Shown: positions 25,872-36,969 of the stretch, piece by piece | Numbering within the stretch: position 1 is the stretch's first letter | How the letters are laid out: each line of letters begins with the position of its first letter | Assembly (NCBI GenBank): GCA_949316495.1 | Contig: OX439000.1 | Span: 70,252,570-70,316,569 of the forward strand | Reading direction: 5' to 3' | DNA length: 64,000 nucleotides | DNA from: Amphiduros pacificus | Lineage: Eukaryota; Annelida; Polychaeta; Phyllodocida; Hesionidae | The notes under the pieces: model-generated | What the model saw: only the letters and a program-made list of their open reading frames with translations | Told to the model about the DNA's origin: nothing | Databases searched by the model: none | Translations under genes and position numbers: made by a program

Positions 25872-25885
25872 GTCTCCATAGAAAC
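25872..25885 (+). promoter_or_regulatory. RFX X-box-like motif GTCTCCATAGAAAC
   Basis: Fits GTHNYYATRRNAAC, the palindromic RFX binding site. Confidence 0.35.
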
Positions 25886-25949
25886 TGTGTCAAAGAAGAG
25901 AAAAGTACATATTTGGAAGAAGTCTGGCTTATAACTACAGTCTGTTGAT

Positions 25950-26160
25950 GACATGGGTCACAGGGACATTTTATATAGTTTATAGCAAGGGTTATATAGA
26001 GGGTTAATATAGCTTATGTTGGAAGTCACAGAGAGGATTGATGTAGCTTGTGAGTTAAGGTCACAGTGAAGACTAAGAGTTTCTAGGATGGGTCACAAGG
26101 ATGGTTAATGAATCTTAAAATGTAGGTCACAATGAGGGTTAATATTGCTTGGCAGAGGAC
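25950..26160. repeat. Degraded tandem repeat, about 45-bp unit
   Basis: Four to five copies sharing GGTCACA, GAGGGTTAATAT and AGCTTATG-like blocks. Confidence 0.55.
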
Positions 26161-26831
26161 CAATTTATATTTTACTTATCAGTCATGCCTCACTGGCTTT
26201 CGTGCCAAGTTGTATTTTATGTTGACTGTTTTGATAATGATCTTCATTTGGTGATGTTAGATGTGACCCTGGCAGATGTGCATGTTTATGACTGCTGTAT
26301 AGTGGTTTGATCAGTGCATCAATACAGCAAAAGACCCTTGCCAGCCTATAATTGTACTTTCGTGTTGTATGGTCACCACGTCTCATTACTGTATCGCACC
26401 ACATGCCTGGCCTTACTGTAAGTACAGTCACTGCATGCCGCCAAATGATGTGGTTATTGGCAGCACCTCAAAAGAAATGTTTCACAGTATGGTATCATAT
26501 AACAATGATTGTCCCACCAGAGGGGGCTAGAGTATGTTTCATGCTGAATTAAGGCACGTCAAACACCTGTCTGAGACCCATCAAATTGTCTTATTTTGTG
26601 TGCAACATCAAAATACTGTTCATATGTCATAATGGCATGTATTCAAATTTCATCATAAACGGACCAAACATAAAGCAGAAAAGAAAATTACTGACCTTTT
26701 TATGCAATATGTTGAATATTATAGGAAAAGATCATATCCCTGTATCACACAAAAGGGGTAACTCAAATGTTACAGGAAAAGGTCATAACCATATATCAGA
26801 CAGAAACGACAACCATTATTCGTGTAGATGG

Positions 26832-27492
26832 GTCAGGGAGGTGTAGTCAGGCAGGGAGGTGCTGTCAGGCAGGGAGCTACAGTCAGGCAGGGAGGTGCAG
26901 TCAGACAGGGAGCTACAGTCAGGCAGGGAGGTGCAGTCAGGCAGGGAGGTGTAGTCAGACAGGGAGCTAAAGTCAGGCAGGGAGGTGCAGTCAGGCAGGG
27001 AGCTACAGTCAGGCAGGGAGCTACAGTCAGGCAGGGAGGTGCAGTCAGGCAGGGAGGTGCAGTCAGGCAGGGAGGTGCAGTCAGGCAGGGAGGTGCAGTC
27101 AGGCAGGGGGGTGCAGTCAGGCAGGGAGGTACAGTCAGGCAGGGAGGTACAGTCAGGCAGGGAGGTGCAGTCAGGCAGGGGGGTACAGTCAGACAGGGAG
27201 CTACAGTCAGGCAGGGAGGTGCAGTCAGGCAGGGAGGTGCAGTCAGGCAGGGAGGTGCAGTCAGGCAGGGAGGTGCAGTCAGGCAGGGAGGTGCAGTCAG
27301 ACAGGGAGGTGCAGTCAGGCAGGGAGGTGCAGTCAGGCAGGGGGGTACAGTCAGACAGGGAGCTACAGTCAGGCAGGGAGGTGCAGTCAGGCAGGGAGGT
27401 GCAGTCAGGCAGGGAGCTACAGTCAGGCAGGGAGGTGCAGTCAGACAGGGAGCTACAGTCAGGCAGGGAGGTGCAGTCAGGCAGGGAGGTGA
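26832..27492. repeat. 18-bp G-rich minisatellite, about 37 copies
   Basis: Unit GTCAGGCAGGGAGGTGCA, with AGACAGG and GAGCTACA variants. The + strand is purine/G-rich with three G-runs per two units, so it could form G-quadruplexes. The 18-bp unit keeps four or more frames open (RQGGAV, QSGREV, CTSLPD), which explains the 193-240 codon frames here. Confidence 0.96.
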
Positions 27493-28315
27493 AGGACAAG
27501 GAGGTCCCGGATCACCTCATCCTGGACCCAGGCATAAATCCCACCATTGATGTGTTAACAATGTGAGGACAAAGCAGACAGAAGAACTACAAGGAGCTTT
27601 GTGGGACAAAGTGATGTTGGCTTGCAGACATGGTATTGACGTGCATACACTCATAATGGACACCTGAGTTATACCAGGCTGTCTCCTGGCACCCCACAAG
27701 TTGCTTATCTTAATGTCAATATAAAACCTGACAAAATGCCCTGATAGAGGCTCAGGCCATTCAGTGCTGCACAGAGTGCCTCAACTTTGGTCAGCATCTG
27801 TTACTTTTCTCAACATAAAAAACAATGTGTCTCAAAAAGGGACTTTTTCCTACACATTATTCTTTGGTGGGGTCAATATCAATTATTGATTTGCTTGGTC
27901 AGTTCCTTATCTTTGAAAGCATCAGTATGAAAAGATCATGTTTTATTGACCTGTCATCAGTATAAATGATTTACTCATTGACCTATTTGGTGAGGTCAGT
28001 ATTAATAGCTGATGTTTTATTGACTTATTTGATGGTAGCACTAGGCAGTTTCAGACCCCTTCATTTTCAATGCATTAGTAATTCAGTTGTTCCATTACAG
28101 TCCTGTTTATGCAATACCTTCCCTGCATCCCTGCTTCTCTGCTTCCCTGCTAGAGGCTTGAGACAAAAAACGTAGGTCACAGAGTCATCCCATATATGCC
28201 TTAGAGGAGTATGTTAATCATTGACCTTGGCTTAATTCTGAGGTCTTTTTGAAATAATATTGTCAGGCCAAGACATTTCTTGTGATTGTGATAACATTGC
28301 TCTGGTGATTTCAAC

Positions 28316-28342
28316 ATCCATTGCTTTATGCAAGCAATGGAT
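28316..28342. repeat. Perfect 11-bp inverted repeat (hairpin)
   Basis: ATCCATTGCTT, loop TATGC, AAGCAATGGAT. It is isolated in intron 2 with no RNA gene signals around it. Confidence 0.8.
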
Positions 28343-30034
28343 TGGATCTGAGGTAAAATAATAAGTTCATGAATGTTTAGATTTTAAAAATCTGTTAATA
28401 TTGAGTTAAGTTGTTTTTCTAATTCACTTATTTTTTTACCTTTTATTGACCTGTTGGATAGGATCAGTATGTAAAGTTTCATTATTGACCCATTTAGATA
28501 TTTGTATAGTAAGACAACAATGTATGAGTTCCTATTCATTTATAGTTTTATTTCATGAGATAACTGAAGAAAGGAAAAGTTTCTGTATCCTCAGATGTTA
28601 CAATTTTTCAAAGACTTTTATGAGAACTGCAATATTCACATTGGTGCACAGCCAAAATTGATTGCATCTTTTCATTATAATGTTCCCTGCATTTCTGCAT
28701 GCACATATTACTCACCAACCATTTATAGCCAAGTCCATTGAAGGAAACTTGACATTTGATATTGATAAGTTTGGCATATGTTTTGGCATTTGACATAATA
28801 ACATAAAAGTCAAACAAATGGATGAATGCATAGTTTGTATGATGAGAAAAGTGCAAAGAGGCAGAGCATGCAAGAAGAGTCGGCTTTCACACGTTAATTG
28901 TCTCAAAAGACGAAAAAGTCAGTTCAATTGTAAGTCTGTGTTATGAGCGCCACGCCCATGTTTTATGAGAGTTAGTTGAATATTGACATGCTCCAAGTGA
29001 GAGATTGGTTTCAGATGACATCTTTGTCTCAGTATTGAGATGCGTGATTACTAAACACAGGGGTATAGCAGTCACTTCTGCCTCACCAGCATGACCCTTT
29101 GTAATCAAAGCCAAAGACGGAGAGGATTTGAAAGCCAATACGTGTGTGTACAGCCTTTTCAAAGAGATTATCAAAGTATGTTTTTGGTTTTCTTGCGCAG
29201 TGATCAGGTAGTTAAAATCTGGCAGTGCAGATGTTGCAGCAGAATATGTCATTAGAGGGTCAGCACAATACGCATGCAACATATTCATTGTAAGCTGTAC
29301 CAGATATCACATCAAAACACGCTCAAAATTCTCACAGTCGAGCCAGACGAAATAAAACCTCGGAGCATTGACTGAGTAATCCCTGTCTAAGAGTGTGCAC
29401 TTAATAACAATAGGTGGCGCCTGCGCGTATGATATGTGGCTGACATGCAGGAAGACAATAGAGCTCGAGAGAGGTAGGCGTGCGGGGAGCCTGGACACAC
29501 TTCATACCTTACTTACATCATTACCTTACCTTTGTACCCTGATACAAATCTTTAAATGGCTTGATGCTTAAATGGCTCGAGTGGGAGAAGAAACTAAGCC
29601 AATCACTTAATGACTTCCTTTGCATCTAGGGTAATAAACAATGCTGGAAACCAGTCCACTATTAATCCCTGAAACAAAACAAATAGAACAGAGAGGTTTT
29701 GTGATTTGCATGAAATCCGAGAGTTCAAGAAAGTTTACTTGCTTCTTTGATGTCATCATTGTTCTCATTATTAGAATCGTGACCTTGTTTGTTAAACTTG
29801 TCAATCCTCACACAAACACCAGTCTCATATGTGAGACAATGGACACATTGCCACCCCTATTGACAGGGTGACTCTTTACTCCCAGAACCTGTTCCTTTGT
29901 TATCACCATGTAAAAGATAGAACTGTATATGCACGCCATCTTAGATCCTCCTTCCAGCAGATCAAACGGCCCACCTTTACTCCAACAGATAAAAATGGAA
30001 GTCTCTTGTATCTTTAGGTATAGTAGATGTGCCT

Positions 30035-30785
30035 TCCTTGTATCACTCCAGCAGATAATAGTGGATGTGTCCTCCACCACTCCAGCAGATAATAGTGGAT
30101 GTGCCCTCCACCACTGCAGCAGATAATAGTGGATGTGTCCTCCACCACTCTAGCAGAGAATAGTGGATGTGTCCTCCACCACTCCAGCAGATAATAGTGG
30201 ATGTGCCCTCCACCACTCCAGCAGATAATAGTGGATGTACCCTCCATCATTCCAGCAGATAATAGTGGATGTGCCCTCCACCACTCCAGCAGATAATAGT
30301 GGATGTGCCCTCCACCACTCTAGCAGATAATAGTGGATGTGCCCTCCACCACTCCAGCAGATAATAGTGGATGTGCCCTCCACCACTCCAGCAGATAATA
30401 GTGGATGTGCCCTCCACCACTCCAGCAGATAATAGTGGATGTGCCCTCCACCACTCCAGCAGATAATAGTGGATGTGCTCTCCACCACTCCAGCAGATAA
30501 TAGTGGATGTGCCCTCCACCACTCCAGCAGATAATAGTGGATGTACCCTCCATCATTCCAGCAGATAATAGTGGATGTGCCCTCCACCACTCCAGCAGAT
30601 AATAGTGGATGTGCCCTCCACCACTCCAGCAGATAATAGTGGATGTGCCCTCCACCACTCCAGCAGATAATAGTGGATGTGCCCTCCACCACTCTAGCAG
30701 ATAATAGTGGATGTGCCCTCCACCACTCCAGCAGATAATAGTGGATGTGCCCTCCACCACTCCAGCAGATAATAGTGAATGTGCC
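30035..30785. repeat. 34-bp minisatellite, about 22 copies
   Basis: Unit core AGCAGATAATAGTGGATGTG followed by CCCTCCACCACTCC. A rare unit with GTACCCTCCATCATTCC appears at about 30236 and again about 305 bp later (nine units), showing block duplication. Degraded copies occur from 29945. It ends about 80 bp before the exon c acceptor. Confidence 0.96.
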
Positions 30786-30864
30786 CTCTCTGCAGTACCT
30801 CAGTGATATTGTCTGACCATTTAGTCCACCCTGTAGTAATCATGTGTGTTTTGTGTGTGATTAG

Positions 30865-31019
30865 ATTGCAGAAACCTCCTGCGTCAGCTCATAGAACCTA
30901 ACCCTGAGCTCCGTGTACCCCTCCAGGAGGTAGAGCATCACCCCTGGGTCACCAGGAATGGAAAACAACCCTTTACGCCCTTCGTACTCCCTCCCACCGA
31001 TAAAATGATGAAACATCAG
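30865..31019 (+). CDS. Kinase exon c: end of kinase domain and linker
   Basis: The acceptor is gattag at 30859-30864. An internal attgcag could also act as acceptor but would break the frame. Encodes DCRNLLRQLIEPNPELR, the alpha-G/alpha-I region with the structural Arg, then HHPWVTRNGKQPF and a Pro-rich linker ending KMMKHQ. The donor caggtcagt leaves phase 0. LLRQLIEPNPELR closely parallels FLRSLLEPDPVKR of HUNK, which is the main reason for choosing HUNK over other CAMKL kinases. Only about 80 bp separate the acceptor from the end of a 34-bp minisatellite, so array length changes would act close to the branch-point region. Confidence 0.92.
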
Positions 31020-32432
31020 GTCAGTTTGGTAATCTTGCTGTGATACGGCTACGTTGTTCTTCGTGTTTTATTATTATCATAATCTTCTTCTTATTTCATA
31101 TCCAGAACATGCCAGTGTTTTTATGCCCTCTTCTCGGAGGAGGAGTGGGCATATAGTATATGCTTCCTGTTCCTGTGTGAGCTGCCTTCTGGGAAAGTGG
31201 GCATATTTGTTACAATCTCAGATTGTTGCTTTGTATTCTTTTTACCAATGTTATTCTTTGCTGATATATTGCACATTTCTTTATGTTAGAGTTTGCCATC
31301 TTCCACTGAGCTGTACTTTCTACATATCAGTGACTGCTCTATGTTTCTGTTGTCTAAATGCCCATGTTAATCTTTTGTTTCATTATGACGCCAGATATAT
31401 TCCGACATTCCAATGTTTTATGCTTGCTATCGCTATTCGGTATAACATTCATTTCAGCTTGACGTATTGTATTATGGATGTTATAAATTAGTTTTTTTGC
31501 TGCTAAATATGGCATAGTTGGAATAAAAAAAGAAAGAAAAATACAACCATCAACTTAATCTCCTATTTGATTGTAGTTTGAAATTTTCTATAAGCGCCCA
31601 ATTTAGACAAGCTAATTTGTTTAGTGGACCTGTTGTTTGTATGGCATCTACTCCTAAATCCATCAGCCTAGTGGACTTAAAATCATATTTTTTCACTGTA
31701 TATAGAACCATGTGCATCAGAAGAGCAATCTACTGATTAAACGTGACCTCCTGCAATCAATTGACACCATCTTTGCCAGTCATAATATCTCTAAATACAG
31801 ACCCCTATGTTATTTGTTTTTTACCTGACATTATTCCTGATGACTCAAGATGCCATTTAGAATAATCCAAATGATCAAGACAACAAAGAATGGAGAAATG
31901 TCTGATGACGTCACAGGGAAATCACTGTGTTGTATCAACAGGCTGTTGATGTCACACCTATGAATAGACTGACCTACTTTTCATCTCATTGCACAAACTT
32001 GTGAACAATGGCGAATCGATACTGATATCGAGAAAAAACAAAGGTTTTTTGTTGCCTTACATCTAATGGTGAATTGAATGGTGGAAAATAGCTTCTCAAA
32101 AAACAGTTTCCTGAGATTGATTTCTTTCCAAGTCTTGACTGGTCTTTCTGAAAACAATGGATTGCAAGTCCATTTTGGCAATGGATTTTGGAGTAATGTG
32201 TCTATTGTCATGGCTTGTTCATGCTCTATGTGGTTCTTTTTTATTATTTACAATTTAAAATACAATACATTAGATACAACATTTCTAGTAAATTGGAGAC
32301 TATGTAGAATAGAGCTGAGTATTAGTGCTAGTATCATCACACAGAACTCAGAAACATATCACACAGTGTCTTTTGTTCCTATTACTTGTGTTTAATGAGC
32401 CTATTTGTGGTGTTTTTTCTTCTTTCCATCAG
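31020..32432 (+). other. Intron 3 (1,413 bp, phase 0)
   Basis: Donor gtcagt, acceptor ccatcag. It holds a hairpin-forming motif with TATGCCC/GGGCATA arms at 31122-31153. The 145-codon open frame over 31054-31491 is Cys/Tyr/Leu-rich without homology that I recognise and lies in T-rich DNA. I treat it as chance. The rest is unique AT-rich DNA. Confidence 0.85.
31122..31153. repeat. Hairpin with TATGCCC/GGGCATA arms
   Basis: TATGCCC, an inner CTTCTC/GAGGAG-type stem, then GGGCATA, followed by TAGTATATG. Such TATGCCC...GGGCATA palindromes recur in repetitive DNA of many marine invertebrates, so this may be the end of a dispersed element. A second GTGGGCATAT lies at 31199. Confidence 0.5.
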
Positions 32433-32562
32433 GCTGTAGCTGAGTTATCTATCATGATGGGCCTGAAAAAAGCTCAGGTGACAGAAATTGTGAGTGAAAA
32501 GCGAGCTGATGAGTTGTCTGCCATGTACAACATGATCTTAGAGGAAAAGAAAAGAGTTTTAG
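32433..32562 (+). CDS. Exon d: UBA-like domain
   Basis: Acceptor ctttccatcag, donor gtaaga, phase 0 in and phase 1 out. Encodes 43 residues predicted as three short helices. MMGLKKAQVTEIV is the first loop/helix pair and ADELSAMYNMILEEKKR the last helix. The spacing matches the UBA-like segment of HUNK (KLGYKNSDVINTVL then ACHILAIYFLL) and the equivalent in SIK and MARK. Known: in AMPK-related kinases this domain packs against the kinase domain and helps activation rather than binding ubiquitin strongly. The canonical MGF/LGY loop is represented here by MGL. Confidence 0.88.
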
Positions 32563-33059
32563 GTAAGACAAGTTTCCTATTGAATTCCTAATGCTTTACC
32601 TTAATCCTTTCATTGTCCATTTTCCATGCACCCCTTCTACTACAACTTCCCAGTAACCACAAATTTGTATATGTATCTTGAAATGAAAAATTGCTATGAA
32701 CAAAATTGATATAGAAATAATGTAAAATGAAAATATATTCATTTTCTGAAGTTTAATTGATTTTCTTCATTATGAAATATTAGTATTTAGCAAATTTCAG
32801 TTGTATCAACAATGGAGGCCATTGTATGCAGTAAGAGGTATTTTGGTTTGTGTGAGAAGACCAATAGAGGAGGTATTAAATAAACCCTAGTGAAGCAACC
32901 AGTATGCTTTAGTGTCAGGTATTGGGGAAATACCAAATGTAGTTTATAGATTGAGTTATTATGAAAGATCTAAAGTGCAGACAGTGTAGAAAGAGGCTCT
33001 TTGGGAAATACCAAAGTTTTTAATAAGATGGGCATAGTATTGAGTATAACATAGTATAA

Positions 33060-33800
33060 AATGTTTTTAGTGAAAAAGGGTTATGTAATGATAACAACAA
33101 TAAGCGGATGAAAGGAGTGTGAGTAGAAGAAAACAAAATAAGCAAAAAGAAAATGTTATTTTGAAAGGACAAGAGTACTCCAAACAGTGAAGTATTGTGA
33201 AAGTATTGTTAAGTAAAGCGATTTGGTATGGCCCTTGTGGAAGAGGTACAAGAGTACAGACAGATATTGTGAACAGTGAAATATCATGAAAGGACCAAAT
33301 TGTTAAGGCCAGAGTGTTTAGCAGAAAGGAAGGTATCTTGCACCTTGTGAAAGACACAGGGTGTTTAGTAAAAGGATGTATTATTAAACTTGCAAAAGGA
33401 CAATTGGGAGAGAGAAGTTGTATAAACCTTGTGGAGGAACAAGAGTGGAGGAACAAGAGTGTATAATAGAGAGGGGTATTATAAACCTTATAAAAGGACA
33501 ATTGTGTTTAGTAGAGAGAAGTATAATAAACATTGTGAAAGGACAAGGGTATTTAGAAGAGAGGAATATTATAAACCTTGTGAAAGGACATTAATTAGTA
33601 TTTAATAGAGAGGCATATTATAGTCTTTGAAAAAGGACCGTAGTGTTTAGTAGAGAGAAGTATTATAAACATTGTGAAAGGACAAATATATTTAGTAAAG
33701 AGGGTTACTATTGACCTTTTGAATGGACAAAATGTTTGGTAAAGAGAAGTATTACACACATCTTGAAAGGACAAGAGTGTTAAGTAGCATAGCTCTATTA
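33060..33800. repeat. Degraded tandem repeat, about 43-bp unit
   Basis: Roughly 15 diverged copies sharing GAAAGGACAAGAGTGTTTAG and AGAGAGAAGTATTATAAACC-like blocks. A continuous decay of similarity suggests an old array. Confidence 0.75.
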
Positions 33801-34563
33801 TAAAAGGACTGAAGTGAGATATTGTCACCTTGATGACCATGGTGGATTTTGCGTGTGTGCAGCACAGGTTGGTACGTCCAGGGCTTGTTGTACCTGCAGC
33901 AGGTCATGTTGAGTGCCACATATCGCGTCCAGGCCACTGCTGGGCAGTCACAAAGTGCAGCCTCTTTATCTCCTGGACACAAATAGTGTGAAGTATGTAT
34001 GACAAATGCAGACATTCATCTCGTCATATCAGCACAAAGTGTCACTGAGTACTTCTATTGGCCAGACAAGATTCCTGCAGGATGTGTCACCATTTCATTT
34101 TATGCCATAGGATTTAAGTTACTGCTTTAAATCACAATGTTTTTGCTGTAGCAGTAGAGATACTGAGCTCCCTTGCTTTGTGGACTGATTTCACTGCCCG
34201 ATATACTCATTGTAATGGTGCAATCTACTCACATTTGTGACCGAATAAGACCTGATTTGCCAAACAAACTAAGTTAGTCATCCTACCAAAGTAGATAGAA
34301 GCATAGAATAGAAGTCTTCCCATAGATAATAGTGTGTTAGATTCGTTCTGTGTGTTTTTTTAGCACGAGTGCACAATATTTGCTGGGTGTTGGTTTGGTC
34401 TTTGCTGTCTTGTGTTGTTGTGAGTGCACTAGAGCTAACATCACCTCTCATCCGGTGCACCTATTACTGTCATGCCTTATATCATGGATCACCTCAACCA
34501 TGGCCGGCAAATGGGTCACAGTCACTATGAGGTCATAGATCTGCCCAGTTCAGTGACATTGAG

Positions 34564-34577
34564 GTTACCATAGAAAC
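34564..34577 (+). promoter_or_regulatory. RFX X-box-like motif GTTACCATAGAAAC
   Basis: Fits GTHNYYATRRNAAC, in intron 4. Confidence 0.4.
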
Positions 34578-34904
34578 ACAAGGGCTAGGGTGAAAATGTT
34601 TATGTCAGTGATTAATCTCAATCGGATTTTTGACATTAATACACAGATTATCATATGATTGTATCTAGCGTGAACTAGGATTTGTCACATGAAAGTTGAT
34701 AAAATTAACTGAGGTTACTTAGATAATTGCTGTAATGTAACAAACTCTTATGTGAAACTGTTCTTTTATCATAATTCACAGCAAGCTTTTATGTAAGCTT
34801 ATTCCATTTTATATTTCAACTTCCAGAACTTTGCTTATGCAATTGAATAATTATTTGTTAGGTTGTAATATATTTTAATAGGTTAATCTATAGCTATATT
34901 ATAT

Positions 34905-35320
34905 GCATTAAAATCTTAGGCAAGGCTATTGAATTGCTATGCTTTACACTGTAAGGTCTTTTATAGGGCTATTCTATCACCATAGTACAACCAGTAAGAA
35001 CTTTTATAAGGCTATTATACTACCATATTATAATCAGTAAGAACCAATGTAAGGCTATTTTATTACCACATCATAAGCAGCAACAACCTAGATAAGGCTA
35101 TTTAATTATCATAGTATAACCAGTAAGAACCAATGTAAGGCTATTTCATTACCATATTATAAACAGTAAGGAGCTATGTAAGGCTCTTCTATTATGATTC
35201 TATAAGCAATAAGATCTTAGGCAAAGCTATTGAATCCTTATACTTTACATTGGAAGATATGTAATAGGACAATTCTAATTCTATTATCTCAATAAGATCT
35301 TACATTTAACTGTTCTTTAA
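34905..35320. repeat. Degraded tandem repeat, about 43-bp unit
   Basis: Eight to nine copies sharing AAGGCTATT, TTACCATATTATAA and CAGTAAGAACC blocks. Confidence 0.75.
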
Positions 35321-36194
35321 CATAGAATTATTCTATCCTTGTAATTTGACCATTAATATAATGAGTGAAGCCATTCCATTCAAGGATACAAATGTTTCTT
35401 GTGACTGATATGTCTCTAATAATCAATTAATATTAACATTCCTTTATTCTTTAAACTTGCCCCTTTAATATGTCAGCAGGTAAAGGGGCTCAGCCATTAA
35501 TGTGCTGTTGATAATTTGGATGCCACTAATTAAATGGATGAAATAAGTGCATTTCATATTGATACACTTCTCAATAGCGTGTCTGTGTTATGATTCCCTC
35601 AAGCCATGTCAGTGATATATGAGCAGGTTCTAGGGTATGTGTTTACAGATTGATATAATGAGAGGTGCAGCTGGGATTTGTCTATGTATGAATGGAAAAT
35701 CAATAGTGAATACATATATATGTAGGGGTTAGTTGTGGTTGCCCTTGCTGGAGCCCCTGGGAGAGTGTTTCCAGGGGTGGCAATGTGACTGCAGGCAAAG
35801 AAAGGGTAGAAAGCAATTGAGGGGATTTGCTTGCCTGGAAGATCAGCCCGCAACAGCAGCAGCGAGAGCTTGAGCATCCAGGGGACCCCCTCCCCACAGT
35901 CACACGCGGCCGTCTTCCCTGCCTATATTAACCTCATAGACTAGCTACGTCTCCCAGTCCTATCTTGTGTTTTATTGCACATACCCTGGGTGTAGGTCCC
36001 AGACTTGGAGCCTGTGTGTCCCAGAGCTGCCGTCACAATCCTGTACCTGGAGAAAACCCTCACTATGTGTCATGTAGAAAGCTGTCTCAGCTTACAGGAT
36101 CTGCTGTCAATGATGGATACTCACAAGTGGCTGCAGATCACATCCCTATTTACGATAATAAAGATATTTCACTAAAAATGCATATATATATAAA

Positions 36195-36560
36195 ACACTA
36201 ATGATATGTCCTACCACTGATCATAACATGTCCAACTACTAATTATTGTGATATGTCCCAATATTGAATAATTGACATGAATTTTCAGGATTGTATATGA
36301 CCTACCACACTTATGACGGTATATCCCACCATTGATTATAACATGTCTTAGTTCTGATCGTGATACATCCTACCACTGATATAACAAATATATATTCAGG
36401 ATGATTTATTTCCCACCCTGATTATAACAGATAATTATATGTCTTGGCACTGATAAAAAGGGCCTTCAACTGGTGACGATTTATGTCATCATTGAAAATA
36501 ATTATGTCCAACCCCTAATAAAAGCATATCCTGTATATGATTATGTCCTACCATAGACAC
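36195..36560. repeat. Degraded tandem repeat, about 30-40-bp unit
   Basis: Copies share TATGTCCTACCACTGAT and ATAACA blocks with variable spacing. About nine copies. Confidence 0.6.
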
Positions 36561-36957
36561 CATTCACTGCTCAGGAAATAGCGAGTCCCAGGAAACACAT
36601 TGAATGTTTGAATAACAATTTCTAAAATGCCAGTCCATTCAATGCGTCTTATATACTGATAGAAGACCTAGGATTTTCGAATTCTGAAATCTTACTTTTC
36701 AATTATAACAATTGTAGATTCCAAAAAGTATGACATTATTTAATGTCAAAGTAGTTTGATCTGTTAGTATTAATGACCTTTTCAGCACTTAGTGGGCTAT
36801 ATCAGATCCAAAAGAATCCTGTCACTGGGACCTAATGTCCTACTCTTTTTGAAGATTGACTGGGAATCTTTCTTTCTAACGAGCCATGGAGCACTAGTTG
36901 AAATGTGAAACAACTCAGTAGCACCTCAGACATTTAGAATGGGAGAAAGATGTCTTA

Positions 36958-36969
36958 CCAACTGAGCCA
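36958..36969 (-). other. tRNA A-box-like site, possible SINE remnant
   Basis: On the minus strand the sequence reads TGGCTCAGTTGG followed by TAAGAC, matching the RNA polymerase III A box of tRNAs. No convincing B box (GGTTCGANNCC) follows within 80 bases, so it is not an intact tRNA and may be chance. Confidence 0.25.

Larger units (their letters stand above)
25038..30864 (+). other. Intron 2 (5,827 bp, phase 1)
   Basis: GT-AG. The early part (25370-25860) is unique and rich in ATTA/TAAT-type sites. It is followed by a degraded tandem repeat (25950-26160), the 18-bp G-rich array (26832-27492), a loosely repeated TTATTGACC-bearing stretch (27870-28060 and 28440-28500), an 11-bp-stem hairpin (28316-28342), unique DNA to 29940, and the 34-bp array (30035-30785) that ends about 80 bp before exon c. 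Confidence 0.85.

Noticed and set aside
26816-27566. Open frames of 193-240 codons on both strands
   Set aside because: They are frames of an 18-bp DNA repeat. Several frames are open at once and the peptides are pure hexamer repeats with no start context or splice logic.
30014-30760. Minus-strand open frames up to 180 codons (TSTIICWSGGGHIHYY-type)
   Set aside because: 34-bp repeat artefact, antisense to intron 2 of the kinase gene.
30865-30871. Acceptor at ATTGCAG for exon c
   Set aside because: Starting at 30872 shifts the frame and loses the DCRNLL kinase motif. GATTAG six bases earlier keeps both.
31054-31491. 145-codon frame that could encode a Cys-rich membrane protein
   Set aside because: T-rich intron DNA between two in-frame kinase exons, no recognisable family, and it includes the hairpin element.
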